A stretch of 64,000 bases of DNA, from NCBI GenBank assembly GCA_001897445.1, contig MKSX01000027.1:62001-126000 (forward strand), written 5' to 3'. Below the pieces are notes generated by a model. That model was not told the origin of the DNA and ran no database searches. It saw nothing but the letters and a program-made list of their open reading frames with translations. Positions 1-8,590 of this stretch are shown piece after piece. A program made the translations under genes and the position numbers. The stretch's first letter is position 1; each line of letters begins with the position of its first letter. This DNA is from Alphaproteobacteria bacterium 33-17. GTDB taxonomy: Bacteria > Pseudomonadota > Alphaproteobacteria > Rickettsiales > 33-17.

Positions 1-2
1 AA

Positions 3-686
3 AATGAATTTCAGTTTTACCTTGAGAAAATAGAGAATTACCGAGGCTTTCATCACGTGGGAAGTAATGGTAATAGCAGCGAGTTTAGCCTGACTATACG
101 CAAAGTCATTTATTATATTTTCCGTAATATAAAGTCAGTAAAATCTTTAAAAACCATACTTAGAAGCTGCGAGTCTATTGCTTTTGCTACTATGAATCTA
201 GAGGTTTTTACATACTATAAGCAGCGCCTCAGGCTTGTGGTGTATTACCTTTATAACAGGGCAAAAGAAGAACAAATTTTAAATTCAGATTTTTTATCTT
301 CTTTCTCATATGAGGTTTTAGGGGTTACCTACAAAGGTGACATCGATATAGTAAATTTTGATTCTGGAAAAATCACCAAGTTTATAACTTCTCAGCTTCC
401 TACCAAAAAATCTATTAAAGAAGGTACATATTTGCCTATAAGTCTATTTTTACTATCGCAAAATCTACTGCCTGAAAATTTAAATATAGAAATTACCAGA
501 ATTACAGGCGGCTTAGAAAAAACAGAAAGCATTTATATTGATATTGGTCTTGAAACTATAGAAAAGGCAAAAGAATATGTGGAAAACCTAACACAAAAAT
601 ATTTAACGCAGCCCTTTAAATTAGATAAAGACTATTATAAAAACGATCGCAATAGCAAATATGCTTATGAGGCTGGGATAGAGTAG
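3..686 (+). CDS. C-terminal part of a possible AddB-like/PD-(D/E)XK nuclease-fold protein (5' cut by window)
   Basis: The frame is open to the first base of the window, so this is the 3' end of a longer gene; a GTG at 57 is merely the first in-window start codon. The segment GDIDIVNFDSGKITKF followed by LPTKKSIKEGTYLPISLFLL resembles the end of alphaproteobacterial AddB (double-strand-break repair helicase-nuclease subunit), where 'DYKTGxPPSKKEVxxGxxPQLPLE' follows a DRID-type strand. The DxK of the nuclease motif appears replaced (K-F-I in place of D-Y-K), so if this is AddB the nuclease centre is degenerate. The C-terminus is Lys/Tyr-rich and lacks an obvious iron-sulfur cysteine cluster. 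Family assignment is tentative; any RecB-fold protein is an alternative. Confidence 0.45.
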   Translation, partial: NEFQFYLEKIENYRGFHHVGSNGNSSEFSLTIRKVIYYIFRNIKSVKSLKTILRSCESIAFATMNLEVFTYYKQRLRLVVYYLYNRAKEEQILNSDFLSSFSYEVLGVTYKGDIDIVNFDSGKITKFITSQLPTKKSIKEGTYLPISLFLLSQNLLPENLNIEITRITGGLEKTESIYIDIGLETIEKAKEYVENLTQKYLTQPFKLDKDYYKNDRNSKYAYEAGIE

Positions 687-724
687 GTTAAATTTTATAA
701 AAATTCAAATACTTTAACCATAAC

Positions 725-2692
725 CTACATTCTCTCCAACCATTCTTGCATGTCCGCATCTACGCTTCCCAAACCCACTTGTTGTTCGTATGTAGGTGGC
801 TGGTATCTATCACGATGCCTGCCGAAATGCTGTTTGGGAAATCGGTTGATATCTGCTTCAATCATAACCATATTCCAGTTAACATTAGGACTTTGAAGTT
901 TTAAAGCATCTAAATCAACATTCATGTCTTTTAAAATTAATTGTCTAAGTGACGCTGGGAAAATAAATTGCTTAAAGTCACAACTTGTAATTTCGATACA
1001 GGTAAAGTTTGTATTGCTTAAATTAATATAATATTCAGCGCAATTATTAATACATAATGTGTGTACCTTTGCAGAAAAAGCACTAAGCATTACTTTAGAT
1101 ATTGGATAGTCATTATTTATTTCTTTGATATTATTGATTATAATTTTTTCAAGATTAGGCAGGTTTGTAGCTAACGCTTCGGGGTTTAGGCGTCCACCAA
1201 TTATATAAAAATTATCAGGATTAAAAATTAGCGTTTGTACATTTGACAGTGCAACCTTAAAACCGCCTGAGTAATGAGGTGTAAATGTTTGGAAATCTGC
1301 ATGTAAGTTATTTATTACAAAATGATACCATGCGTCTGAAGTAGTAATATTTACCAATACGTTTTTAGTTAAACTAGGGACTTTCAAAAAAGTAGCTGAA
1401 TTTTGAAGTTTAAGTAAATCTAAGAATTTTATTTCAAATGGTTCAAAATCATCTAATTCTAAATGATAAGTTAATGGTATATTTTCTGAAGACAAAGTTG
1501 GTGGAAGATCTAGTGAAACTAAGCCTAAACTATTGGATTTAAGGTTTCTAATAGTTATTTTTGGCATCATGTTATATTGGAATAAATATTGTTTAAGTTC
1601 AATATTAGGGGTAGAGGTTGTGGGCAATAATGTATAATCAATAACAATTTCAAGATTTTCAAAATTAGATTGCGAAAGCCCTCTAAATTCAGGAATGGTA
1701 AGATTAGGGGAGTTTAGGGAAGGCTCAAAATTTGCCACAAACTTAACTTGATTGGGGAGTTGCAGGTTTGTAATATACCCTTTAAAATCATCAAATCGTA
1801 AAATCAGGTTATTAAGTTTTATTTTTTCAAATACTTTGCTGTAATTTTGTCTATTATCAAAATAGGTCTCAAATGTTCCGATTTCTTTTAAATTATCTGG
1901 GAATACAAGCTTACAGTTTTTAGAATCAAGATATAAATTGTTAATTCTTTCTGGCCATATGATATTTCTTGTATCTAAGTTTGATTCTTGTAAAGAATAT
2001 TTAAAAAAATTGAGATGCTTAAACCTGGATATATTAAATTTCAATATTGAGATAATGCTGTTATGTATTGAAAGCGTTTCGATGTTAGCTGGCAATGACT
2101 TTAATAATAAATCAAAACTCTCTATAATTTTATCGCTAACAACGAAATTTTCCTTAGGTTTTATATATAGCCTTACATGTTTGACATTTGGGAAAATTTT
2201 GCCAATATCTACAGGATTAAACTTTGATAGTAAAATATTAAGCCCAAGAGTATGAGTATGTTCAAATGTTAAATTTTCACATAAAGTCGCTATTTTATAA
2301 TCCATAAAAGCAATTTTAGCATTTACAAACGCATCCATCTGTAAAAACTTTATATTTTTGATATTTTTCAGGGTTAGCATCATAAGATTTTTGTATGTAA
2401 TATTACTTCTATTGCTATCAGGTATAGTTATATTATTCAGGTAAATTTCTCTAATGTTTTCGGGGAATACGGACGAGTTAATTCTTAAATTTGAAATATG
2501 CAATTTTTCAAGTTCAACAAAGTTTACCAAATATTTTATAGTTGAAGTGTTTTCTGCACTACCTTTAATAGTCAGGCTATTTAAATGGCTGTTTATTATT
2601 CTGCTTAAGGAGGTGTATTTTTTTTTGAATTTATTTACTGACTTGAAAGTTTCTGATTTATATTCTGAATCTATTTGCATTTTATCTTGCAT
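725..2692 (-). CDS. LRR/FNIP-like repeat protein with C-terminal PPxY motif
   Basis: Unrecognised 655-aa protein made of irregular leucine-rich beta-strand repeats. Several units follow the FNIP-like pattern P-x-x-[LI]-x-x-L-x-[LI]: FPENIREIYLNNI, LPANIETLSIHNS, WPERINNLYLDSK, FPASLRQLILKDM. No signal peptide or membrane segment is visible; the N-terminus is Lys-rich. The C-terminal tail is polar and carries QPPTYEQQ, a PPxY-type motif. It is a paralogue of the proteins at 25075-26907 and 30086-31468, sharing the 'P-N-[VI]-x-x-[LV]-x-L' strands and a 'VNW' segment near the C-terminus. Divergent from xerC with only 52 bp between starts. Repeat architecture suggests protein-protein interaction, possibly with host proteins; this is inference. 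Confidence 0.75.
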   Translation of the reverse strand: MQDKMQIDSEYKSETFKSVNKFKKKYTSLSRIINSHLNSLTIKGSAENTSTIKYLVNFVELEKLHISNLRINSSVFPENIREIYLNNITIPDSNRSNITYKNLMMLTLKNIKNIKFLQMDAFVNAKIAFMDYKIATLCENLTFEHTHTLGLNILLSKFNPVDIGKIFPNVKHVRLYIKPKENFVVSDKIIESFDLLLKSLPANIETLSIHNSIISILKFNISRFKHLNFFKYSLQESNLDTRNIIWPERINNLYLDSKNCKLVFPDNLKEIGTFETYFDNRQNYSKVFEKIKLNNLILRFDDFKGYITNLQLPNQVKFVANFEPSLNSPNLTIPEFRGLSQSNFENLEIVIDYTLLPTTSTPNIELKQYLFQYNMMPKITIRNLKSNSLGLVSLDLPPTLSSENIPLTYHLELDDFEPFEIKFLDLLKLQNSATFLKVPSLTKNVLVNITTSDAWYHFVINNLHADFQTFTPHYSGGFKVALSNVQTLIFNPDNFYIIGGRLNPEALATNLPNLEKIIINNIKEINNDYPISKVMLSAFSAKVHTLCINNCAEYYINLSNTNFTCIEITSCDFKQFIFPASLRQLILKDMNVDLDALKLQSPNVNWNMVMIEADINRFPKQHFGRHRDRYQPPTYEQQVGLGSVDADMQEWLERM

Positions 2693-2744
2693 AAAACTGC
2701 CCTAAAACTAATATTAAATTAAATTTATATAAAGTTAGTATTGT

Positions 2745-3644
2745 ATGTTTAAATTGTGGTATCAAGAATTTTTAGATTATTTGCAAAATATTCGCAATTA
2801 TTCCTCTCTTACAATTGTATCGTATGAAAATGATCTTAAGTATTTTACTAATTTTATTCAAGATCATATTGGTAGCGAAATTACGCTTAGTAAACTTGCT
2901 AACCTTACTATTACCGATTTCAGAAGTTTATTATTTAAAAGGTCACAAGATAATTTTGACTCAAATTCAACGCGCAGGTTTGTATCTACCTTAAGAAGCT
3001 TATACAAATATCTTGCTGAGAAGCACAGCATTCAAAACAAGGCTATTCAGGTTTTAAAGTCCCCTAAAACCAAGGAGAGAATTCCAAAAGCTATTCATCA
3101 GGCTGATTTTCCTGAAATTGAGTCTATGCTTGACGAAATTAATGATCATCCATGGGTATTGAAACGTGATATTGCATTACTAACGCTTATATATGCTTGT
3201 GGTCTTCGTATTAGTGAGGCGCTCAATATCAGGAAAAATGACATACAGCATGACTATATTAAGGTGCTTGGTAAAGGAAATAAGCAGCGTTTAGTGCCAT
3301 TAATTAGTATAGCTAAAGAAAAGCTTGATCAATATATACTATCCATTCCATATAGCATAGAGGGGGGAAGTGAAATTTTTTTAGGACTACGGGGTAAAAA
3401 GCTTCAACCTGCTGTTTTTAGTAGAAAAATAAAAAATATAAGAATATTACTTGGTCTTGATGAAAGTTTAACTCCCCATGCATTCCGTCATAGTTTTGCC
3501 ACACATTTATTAGAGAATGGTGCTGATTTAAGATCAATTCAGGAATTACTGGGGCATTCAAGCTTATCCACTACCCAAATTTATACTAAAGTTGACTATA
3601 GTCATATTATGGATGTATATCGTAAAACTCACCCAAATAGCTAG
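2745..3644 (+). CDS. xerC: Tyrosine recombinase XerC
   Basis: 299-aa site-specific tyrosine recombinase that would resolve chromosome dimers at dif together with XerD. The N-terminal core-binding (SAM-like) domain starts with YSSLTIVSYENDLKYFTNF. The catalytic domain shows R155 (ACGLRISEAL), K177 (GKGNK), H245-x-x-R248 (HAFRHS), H271 (LLGHSS) and the nucleophile Y280 (TTQIYTKV). Length and the ending '…VYRKTHPNS' match XerC (typically ends in HPRA) rather than XerD. It is a chromosomal housekeeping recombinase; no phage or integron genes lie around it. No clear Shine-Dalgarno precedes the ATG. Confidence 0.93.
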   Translation: MFKLWYQEFLDYLQNIRNYSSLTIVSYENDLKYFTNFIQDHIGSEITLSKLANLTITDFRSLLFKRSQDNFDSNSTRRFVSTLRSLYKYLAEKHSIQNKAIQVLKSPKTKERIPKAIHQADFPEIESMLDEINDHPWVLKRDIALLTLIYACGLRISEALNIRKNDIQHDYIKVLGKGNKQRLVPLISIAKEKLDQYILSIPYSIEGGSEIFLGLRGKKLQPAVFSRKIKNIRILLGLDESLTPHAFRHSFATHLLENGADLRSIQELLGHSSLSTTQIYTKVDYSHIMDVYRKTHPNS

Positions 3645-3721
3645 AGTAATAAGGTCTTGACGTTTTGTTAATAAGCTGTTAGTTTCCTGCTGATTTTTAA
3701 TTTAAAAAAGGTGTTTTTGAA

Positions 3722-4474
3722 ATGGCTGTATTAATGACAAGCTCCCCATATAATTATCCAACATATTTACATAAATTTGTTGTTTCTGATATTATTAATC
3801 CTCAGGAATTATACAAAGTTCTAGATAATCCAGAGCTTTTAGATAGCTATATTAAAAGTGGTGTAGATTTAAGCCAGGAGATTCCTATGGAGTTTTGTAT
3901 TACTACTAATAGCTTTGGGCAAACTCAAAATGTTATTTTTTCGGGTAAAGCTACATTACTTCATGCAATTGTATTTTATTCACTAGACACAAATGTTATT
4001 GATATTTTAAAGCAAAACAATGTTGATTTAAATCTTAAGGCAGAGTTCATTGGATCATTTAATGGTGGAAAGCCAGAAGATGGTACTATACTTCAGATTC
4101 TTGCGGGTTATGACGATACTAGAGACATGGTTATGTCATTATTAGAAAATGACGCTAAGACAAATATACTCAATTCACAAGGTGAAACATTTATCGATAT
4201 ATTGAACTTCCCTGAATATAATTATGATTATCGAGCAGAAGCTATTAAGTTTATGGAAGATCATGATTTAATTAACTTAGAGCCAATTACATTTGATCAA
4301 TATCAGGCAAGTTTAGTAGAGCTTATAGTAGAAGAGCCAGTTCAGGCAGAAGAAGAGGCTTGTGTTCCATCTGTAGAACAAATTGAGCATCAGCCAGAAG
4401 AAGTAATAAGCGCACAAGAAGAGACAGGATGGTTCGATAATATTGTAAACACTGTTTATGGCTGGTGGCACTAG
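3722..4474 (+). CDS. Small ankyrin-repeat-like protein with acidic C-terminal tail
   Basis: 250-aa protein with two or three degenerate ankyrin-type units: ATLLHAIVFYSLDTNVIDIL followed by NNVDLNLKAEF, then TILQILAGYDDTRDMVMSLL followed by DAKTNILNSQGETFIDIL. Residues ~195-235 are strongly Glu-rich (VEEPVQAEEEA…HQPEEVISAQEE) and the protein ends with aromatic GWFDNIVNTVYGWWH. No signal peptide or membrane segment. Followed immediately by a strong bidirectional terminator shared with the convergent ankyrin-type gene. Ankyrin call is moderate because consensus TPLH/G residues are weak; the acidic plus aromatic tail is unexplained. Confidence 0.7.
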   Translation: MAVLMTSSPYNYPTYLHKFVVSDIINPQELYKVLDNPELLDSYIKSGVDLSQEIPMEFCITTNSFGQTQNVIFSGKATLLHAIVFYSLDTNVIDILKQNNVDLNLKAEFIGSFNGGKPEDGTILQILAGYDDTRDMVMSLLENDAKTNILNSQGETFIDILNFPEYNYDYRAEAIKFMEDHDLINLEPITFDQYQASLVELIVEEPVQAEEEACVPSVEQIEHQPEEVISAQEETGWFDNIVNTVYGWWH

Positions 4475-4480
4475 AATATT

Positions 4481-4510
4481 AAAAAAAGGGGACTTCACTC
4501 CCCTTTTTTT
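4481..4510. terminator. Bidirectional intrinsic terminator
   Basis: Perfect 12-bp stem aaaaaaagggga / tccccttttttt with a 6-nt loop (cttcac). The A- and T-tracts let it work for both convergent genes (3722-4474 + and 4509-5396 -). Confidence 0.93.
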
Positions 4511-5396
4511 ATAATGATTTGGTTGTATTAGGCTGCTTTAAGCAAAAATCTCGATATGAATCGGCAGCTACTTTATCAACATGATCTAAAATAAGTGCCT
4601 TAACATCGTTTGGAAATATGTCAGTTTTGGTAAAGGTATAAATGCTAATAGAATTTTTTATCGCTTCGGATAGAGTCCAAATATCATATCCATAAAACTT
4701 ACTTATAATACCGGAGCAATCAATGCTCAATCTATGTTCAAGCTCTAAAATTTTCAAAAACCATTTATAAATACCCTTCTCTTTAATGTTATCTATAATA
4801 AACTTTTTTTGATCATTATTTCCACATTTATAAAGAAAATATATTGTAGCTACTGATTTTGATTTCTCGATATTGTTATCAATTATGCTATCATTAATAG
4901 TTATTTCTATCATTTTAGTTTTTTGCTCAAATGTTGGGGTGTTCTTAAATAACCATATTGCTAGTTCATGTACCCCGTGAAAACATGCCTTACTGAAACT
5001 CTTTGTAAAGCTTTTCTCAATGATAGAAATCTTTTGTTTTTTATCAAGTTCTGGCCATAACCATTTTATATTATTAAGAGTCGCATATTCAAATCCCTCA
5101 ATAAATTTTTCATTTATGTAATTACTTCTAAGTTCAGGTGCTGTACTGTCCCATATAAACTTTGCTATAGGAATAATTGGCTGGTTAGTAAATCCATATA
5201 TAAAACCATTAATGGCCATTGGCATTCTCAAGCTTTCATCAGTCCATTCCAAAAGTAGCTTAACAATGTCTATCATACCCATTTCACATAATTTGCCAAA
5301 TGCTTGAGTCTGATCTTTAAAATTTCCATTTATAAAAATTCTGCGCATATTGGTTAAATCTTTTTCAAAGTAGAAATGTATAAGTAAGTCTTTCAT
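4509..5396 (-). CDS. Ankyrin-like helical-repeat protein, downstream partner of a hybrid histidine kinase
   Basis: 295-aa protein of alpha-helical pairs resembling degenerate ankyrin repeats (AFGKLCEMGMIDIVKLLLEW, SKACFHGVHELAIWLF, ATIYFLYKCGNNDQKKFI). The C-terminus carries DIFPNDVKALILDHVDKV, which resembles the F-box/PRANC-like start 'LPxxIxxxIL' seen in the large ankyrin protein at 35465-38290. The start codon lies 3 nt after the stop of the hybrid histidine kinase, so the two are probably co-transcribed and translationally coupled. No signal peptide or membrane segment. Function unknown; could be a downstream target, a regulator or an unrelated passenger. Confidence 0.7.
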   Translation of the reverse strand: MKDLLIHFYFEKDLTNMRRIFINGNFKDQTQAFGKLCEMGMIDIVKLLLEWTDESLRMPMAINGFIYGFTNQPIIPIAKFIWDSTAPELRSNYINEKFIEGFEYATLNNIKWLWPELDKKQKISIIEKSFTKSFSKACFHGVHELAIWLFKNTPTFEQKTKMIEITINDSIIDNNIEKSKSVATIYFLYKCGNNDQKKFIIDNIKEKGIYKWFLKILELEHRLSIDCSGIISKFYGYDIWTLSEAIKNSISIYTFTKTDIFPNDVKALILDHVDKVAADSYRDFCLKQPNTTKSL

Positions 5397-5399
5397 TGT

Positions 5400-7610
5400 T
5401 TACCTTTTCAATAAATTAGTGATTTTGCTTAATAGCTGATGATAATCATATGGTTTTACGATGATATCTTTAATTCCCATAGTATAAGCCTCCTGAATTT
5501 CCTTAGAATTTTCATCTAGACCACTTTGAATCAGGCATGGTATATTTTCAGCAATTTGGTTTTCCTTAATCTTTTTAAGAAATTCAATTCCATTCATACC
5601 TGGTAGCATTAAATCAAGAACAATTAAATCAGGCTTTTGATCGTGACTTTGCAATATTTCTATAGCCTCAATGCCACTATACGCACTAATAATATTAAGA
5701 CCACCATAATGCATGGCGGATAACATGAGCATGTCATGCGAAGATTTTTCATCATCAACTAGCAAAATAGTTTTAGTGGTGCTTACGCTGGCTGCTTTTT
5801 CAGAGGGGGCTTGCCCACCACTTATAATGTGTAGAGCAGGGAGGGTGATTTTAAAAATAGCACCTTTAGGATTATTATTCTCAGCCCAAATTTTACCTTT
5901 ATGCGCCTCAATGATCTCCTTGCATATTGCAAGACCTAAGCCTGTGCCACCTGAGTCATTTGATGTAAGGGAGCTTTGAACAAAAGGTTCAAATATTTTG
6001 CTTAGCTCAGCTTCAGGAATGCCTATGCCTTCGTCGTATATTTCAATTTGTATTGCTTTTTGATTACTTAACTTTGCTTCCAAAAGTTTTATAGTAATTT
6101 TTCCTTTTGCGGTATATCTGATGCTGTTGCCAATGATATTCCTAAGTAGCTGGGATATTCTAATCTCATCGGCTTCCATGATAATGCTATGATAACCACT
6201 ACTTTCGAGAACAATTCTGACCGATTTGTCTGCAAGGTAAAGTTCATTAAACTCTTCAAGTAAGTCATCAATTAAAGGAATAAGGTCAAGCTTGGTAAAT
6301 TGAATATGCATTTTTCCAGCAGAAAATTTAGATAAATCAAGAATGTTGCCTACAAATTTTGTAAGGCGTGCGGTATTTTTTGCGATAATATTTACCTGAC
6401 GCTTTCTTTCAGGATCATCAATTTCATCCCACATTTCATTTAAAAGCTGAGCTGTGCCATTAGCGGCATGAATAGGCGTTCTAATTTCGTGGCTTAAGTT
6501 ATTAAGTATGCGGGTTTTAGCCTTTAATGCATGTTCAAGCTCTTGCTTAACGTTTTGTATTTCTAACAGTTGATTTGAAAGTAAATCAAGTTCAAGAGAG
6601 TTAAACTTAGGTAAGGATGCATCTTTACCATCGCGAATATTGCCTGCAACTTTTGCAAGTAAAATAATAGGTTTATAGATTAAACTTCTCATTATAATCA
6701 GTAATGCTATAGATACCGACCCTATTAAAATTATTGTAAATACAATAGGAAGTACCTTACGGTTAATCAGATGTTTTAAAAACGAGCTTTCATAGCCTGC
6801 TAATATTAGATAAGGAATATTGTTAAGCTTTTTATAGTAATAATAGCTCGACCCTTCAAATTTAATGGGATCTAATGTAAATCCCTCGCTTGAATCAAGT
6901 GCTATTTTTGGGAATTGAGTGTCATCTCGCACTTTGCTATTAGTCTCTAAAGCTAATTTATTGAAGCGCGTATCTATTACTGCAAAACGTATTTCGTCAT
7001 TACAAATCTCATATGTAATTTTCTTAGCGAATTTTGTTATATCAAAACCTACACCTAATGTTCCTAAAAATTTGCCATTAAGGTCTGTAATACCCATCCC
7101 TACAGGTATTATCCAGTTGCCACTTGAAAGCCCGTAACTTGGTTTGTCAAAATGAATTTTCCAGGGTTCTTCATTTGATAATTTAGCATATAAACGATGA
7201 GTGGCATCTTTAGGAGTATCCAATACACCAACAGAGCTACTAACCTGAACCTGATTATTGTGGTCTATCCAGTCAAACAATGTCCATGAAAACAAATTTT
7301 TAGATATTTGATTATTAAGAAGTTTGCCGTTTAGTACTCTGGCAATTTGACGCTTATCATGGAATTTATCGGTATCAATTAATTGGTCGGCCGTCACTTT
7401 AAATATTTGATCAACATATCCAAATGATTCGTTTAATATAATTTCAATTCTTGTTCCGACTAATTCAAGCTCTTTAATTTTGGCATTTTTTTGTTCATTA
7501 TATATAAAATATGCTGATAAAAGAGCAATAACAAGGGTTACTATTGATACAGCGACAAACGTAAGCAAGTATTTTTTTCTTAAGGACTCTATATAAAATC
7601 GACTTACCAT
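5400..7610 (-). CDS. Membrane hybrid sensor histidine kinase (Cache-like sensor, HisKA, HATPase, receiver)
   Basis: 736-aa two-component hybrid kinase. Domains in order: membrane segment ~14-37, extracytoplasmic sensor ~40-285 that looks like a Cache domain (…GLSSGNWIIPVGMGITDLNG…LGTLGVGFDITKF), second membrane segment ~287-312, dimerisation/phosphoacceptor with H374 in LSHEIRTPIHAANG, ATPase domain (N-box NIIGNSIRYT, G1 DEGIGIPEAE, F-box FEPFVQS, G2 GGTGLGLAI) to ~595, then a receiver domain with D619/D620, phosphoacceptor D666 (IVLDLMLPGMNG) and K719 (VKPYD). All catalytic residues are present. Because a receiver is fused, output probably goes through a phosphotransferase; a ChpT-type protein is encoded at 39480-40169. 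Ligand is unknown. Confidence 0.93.
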   Translation of the reverse strand: MVSRFYIESLRKKYLLTFVAVSIVTLVIALLSAYFIYNEQKNAKIKELELVGTRIEIILNESFGYVDQIFKVTADQLIDTDKFHDKRQIARVLNGKLLNNQISKNLFSWTLFDWIDHNNQVQVSSSVGVLDTPKDATHRLYAKLSNEEPWKIHFDKPSYGLSSGNWIIPVGMGITDLNGKFLGTLGVGFDITKFAKKITYEICNDEIRFAVIDTRFNKLALETNSKVRDDTQFPKIALDSSEGFTLDPIKFEGSSYYYYKKLNNIPYLILAGYESSFLKHLINRKVLPIVFTIILIGSVSIALLIIMRSLIYKPIILLAKVAGNIRDGKDASLPKFNSLELDLLSNQLLEIQNVKQELEHALKAKTRILNNLSHEIRTPIHAANGTAQLLNEMWDEIDDPERKRQVNIIAKNTARLTKFVGNILDLSKFSAGKMHIQFTKLDLIPLIDDLLEEFNELYLADKSVRIVLESSGYHSIIMEADEIRISQLLRNIIGNSIRYTAKGKITIKLLEAKLSNQKAIQIEIYDEGIGIPEAELSKIFEPFVQSSLTSNDSGGTGLGLAICKEIIEAHKGKIWAENNNPKGAIFKITLPALHIISGGQAPSEKAASVSTTKTILLVDDEKSSHDMLMLSAMHYGGLNIISAYSGIEAIEILQSHDQKPDLIVLDLMLPGMNGIEFLKKIKENQIAENIPCLIQSGLDENSKEIQEAYTMGIKDIIVKPYDYHQLLSKITNLLKR

Positions 7611-7777
7611 AGCGCTTCTCCTTTTTGCAATTTAGGCGGTTTATAACATATGGATAATCAATTGCAAGGCTATAATGAAATTTTTAATAAAAAAACACAT
7701 AAAGATTGATTAATATTACAAATGCTTTAAAAATGTTTAATAGCACGGAAGGTATGTTTTTAATATTGGAGTGAAAT

Positions 7778-8002
7778 ATGCCTTATAATAAAATTACGGA
7801 TTTACCTGATGGTGTAAAAAAACACCTGCCTAAGCATGCCCAGGAAATTTACTTAGAAAGTTTTAATCACGCCTGGGAAGAGTATAGGCAAAAAAGCAAA
7901 CGTAGAACAGACGAGTCGTTGGAACAAATTTCTCATAAAGTCGCATGGAGTGCAGTTAAAAAGAAATATCATAAAGTAGGTACTGACTGGAAAGAGAAGT
8001 AA
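7778..8002 (+). CDS. chaB: ChaB family protein
   Basis: 74-aa protein matching the whole ChaB fold: MPYNKITDLPDGVKKHLPKH, then AQEIYLESFNHAWEEY and HKVAWSAVKKKYHK, all at the positions expected for E. coli ChaB (76 aa). ChaB is annotated as a cation-transport regulator in E. coli, but its real role is poorly understood. A GGAG Shine-Dalgarno precedes the ATG. Its stop lies 3 bp from the stop of the convergent uracil-DNA glycosylase gene. No ChaA transporter is next to it. Confidence 0.9.
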   Translation: MPYNKITDLPDGVKKHLPKHAQEIYLESFNHAWEEYRQKSKRRTDESLEQISHKVAWSAVKKKYHKVGTDWKEK

Positions 8003-8005
8003 ATT

Positions 8006-8590
8006 TTAAATATCCAAAATTTTATGTACTTGCTGTCTTAAGAATGGCAGTAAGTCTCTTTCAAACCATGGGTTCTTTTTTAACCAAGCCGTATTACGCC
8101 AGCTAGGGTGGGGAAGTGGTATGAATTTTGGTAAGTATTCTTGCCAAGCATACACTGTTTTAGTCATGTTTTCTTTAATTTTATCTTTTAAATAGTATTT
8201 TTGTGAATAAGAACCAACAAGTAGCGTTAGCTCTAGATTAGGCATTAAATTTAATAATGATTCATGCCACAGCTTTGAGCATTCTTTTTTTGGCGGTTTG
8301 TCTCCACCGTTTTTGTCTTTACCAGGGTAACAAAAACCCATTGGAATGATGGCAATTTGTTTTTCATCATAGAAAGCTTCTTTGCTTAAGCCAAGCCAGT
8401 CACGTAAGCGGTTGCCAGATGCGTCATTCCACGGTGTATTGCTATCGTGAGCTTTAGTACCAGGAGCCTGACCAATTATTAGAATTTTCGCAGATTTTGT
8501 AGTTCTAATAATAGGACGGGGTCCAAGTGGCAAATCTGTACAAAAATTACAGTTCCTAATGTTCCTTAATAATATTTCGAGATCATCCAT
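8006..8590 (-). CDS. Uracil-DNA glycosylase family protein
   Basis: About 194 aa. Motif 1 is IGQAPGTKAHDSNTPWNDAS followed by GNRLRDWLG, and the C-terminal motif is PLPHPSWRNTAWLKKNPWFE; these define the 'UDG-like' branch of the uracil-DNA glycosylase superfamily. A CNFC pair near the N-terminus (NIRNCNFCTDLP) is as in iron-sulfur-type family members, but the full four-cysteine set is not evident. Predicted role is base-excision repair of deaminated cytosine. I chose the ATG at 8590 (MDDLEILL) rather than the longer start at 8623, because a perfect AGGAGG lies 7 nt upstream of it (8598-8603). Confidence 0.88.
   Translation of the reverse strand: MDDLEILLRNIRNCNFCTDLPLGPRPIIRTTKSAKILIIGQAPGTKAHDSNTPWNDASGNRLRDWLGLSKEAFYDEKQIAIIPMGFCYPGKDKNGGDKPPKKECSKLWHESLLNLMPNLELTLLVGSYSQKYYLKDKIKENMTKTVYAWQEYLPKFIPLPHPSWRNTAWLKKNPWFERDLLPFLRQQVHKILDI

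Noticed and set aside
2745-3644. Phage integrase marking an integrated element
   Set aside because: Motifs and the C-terminal ending fit XerC; no phage genes, att repeats or tRNA lie nearby.
5713-5979. Plus-strand 88-aa ORF inside the histidine kinase gene
   Set aside because: Antisense of the receiver/ATPase domain codons; no ribosome-binding site and no recognisable product.
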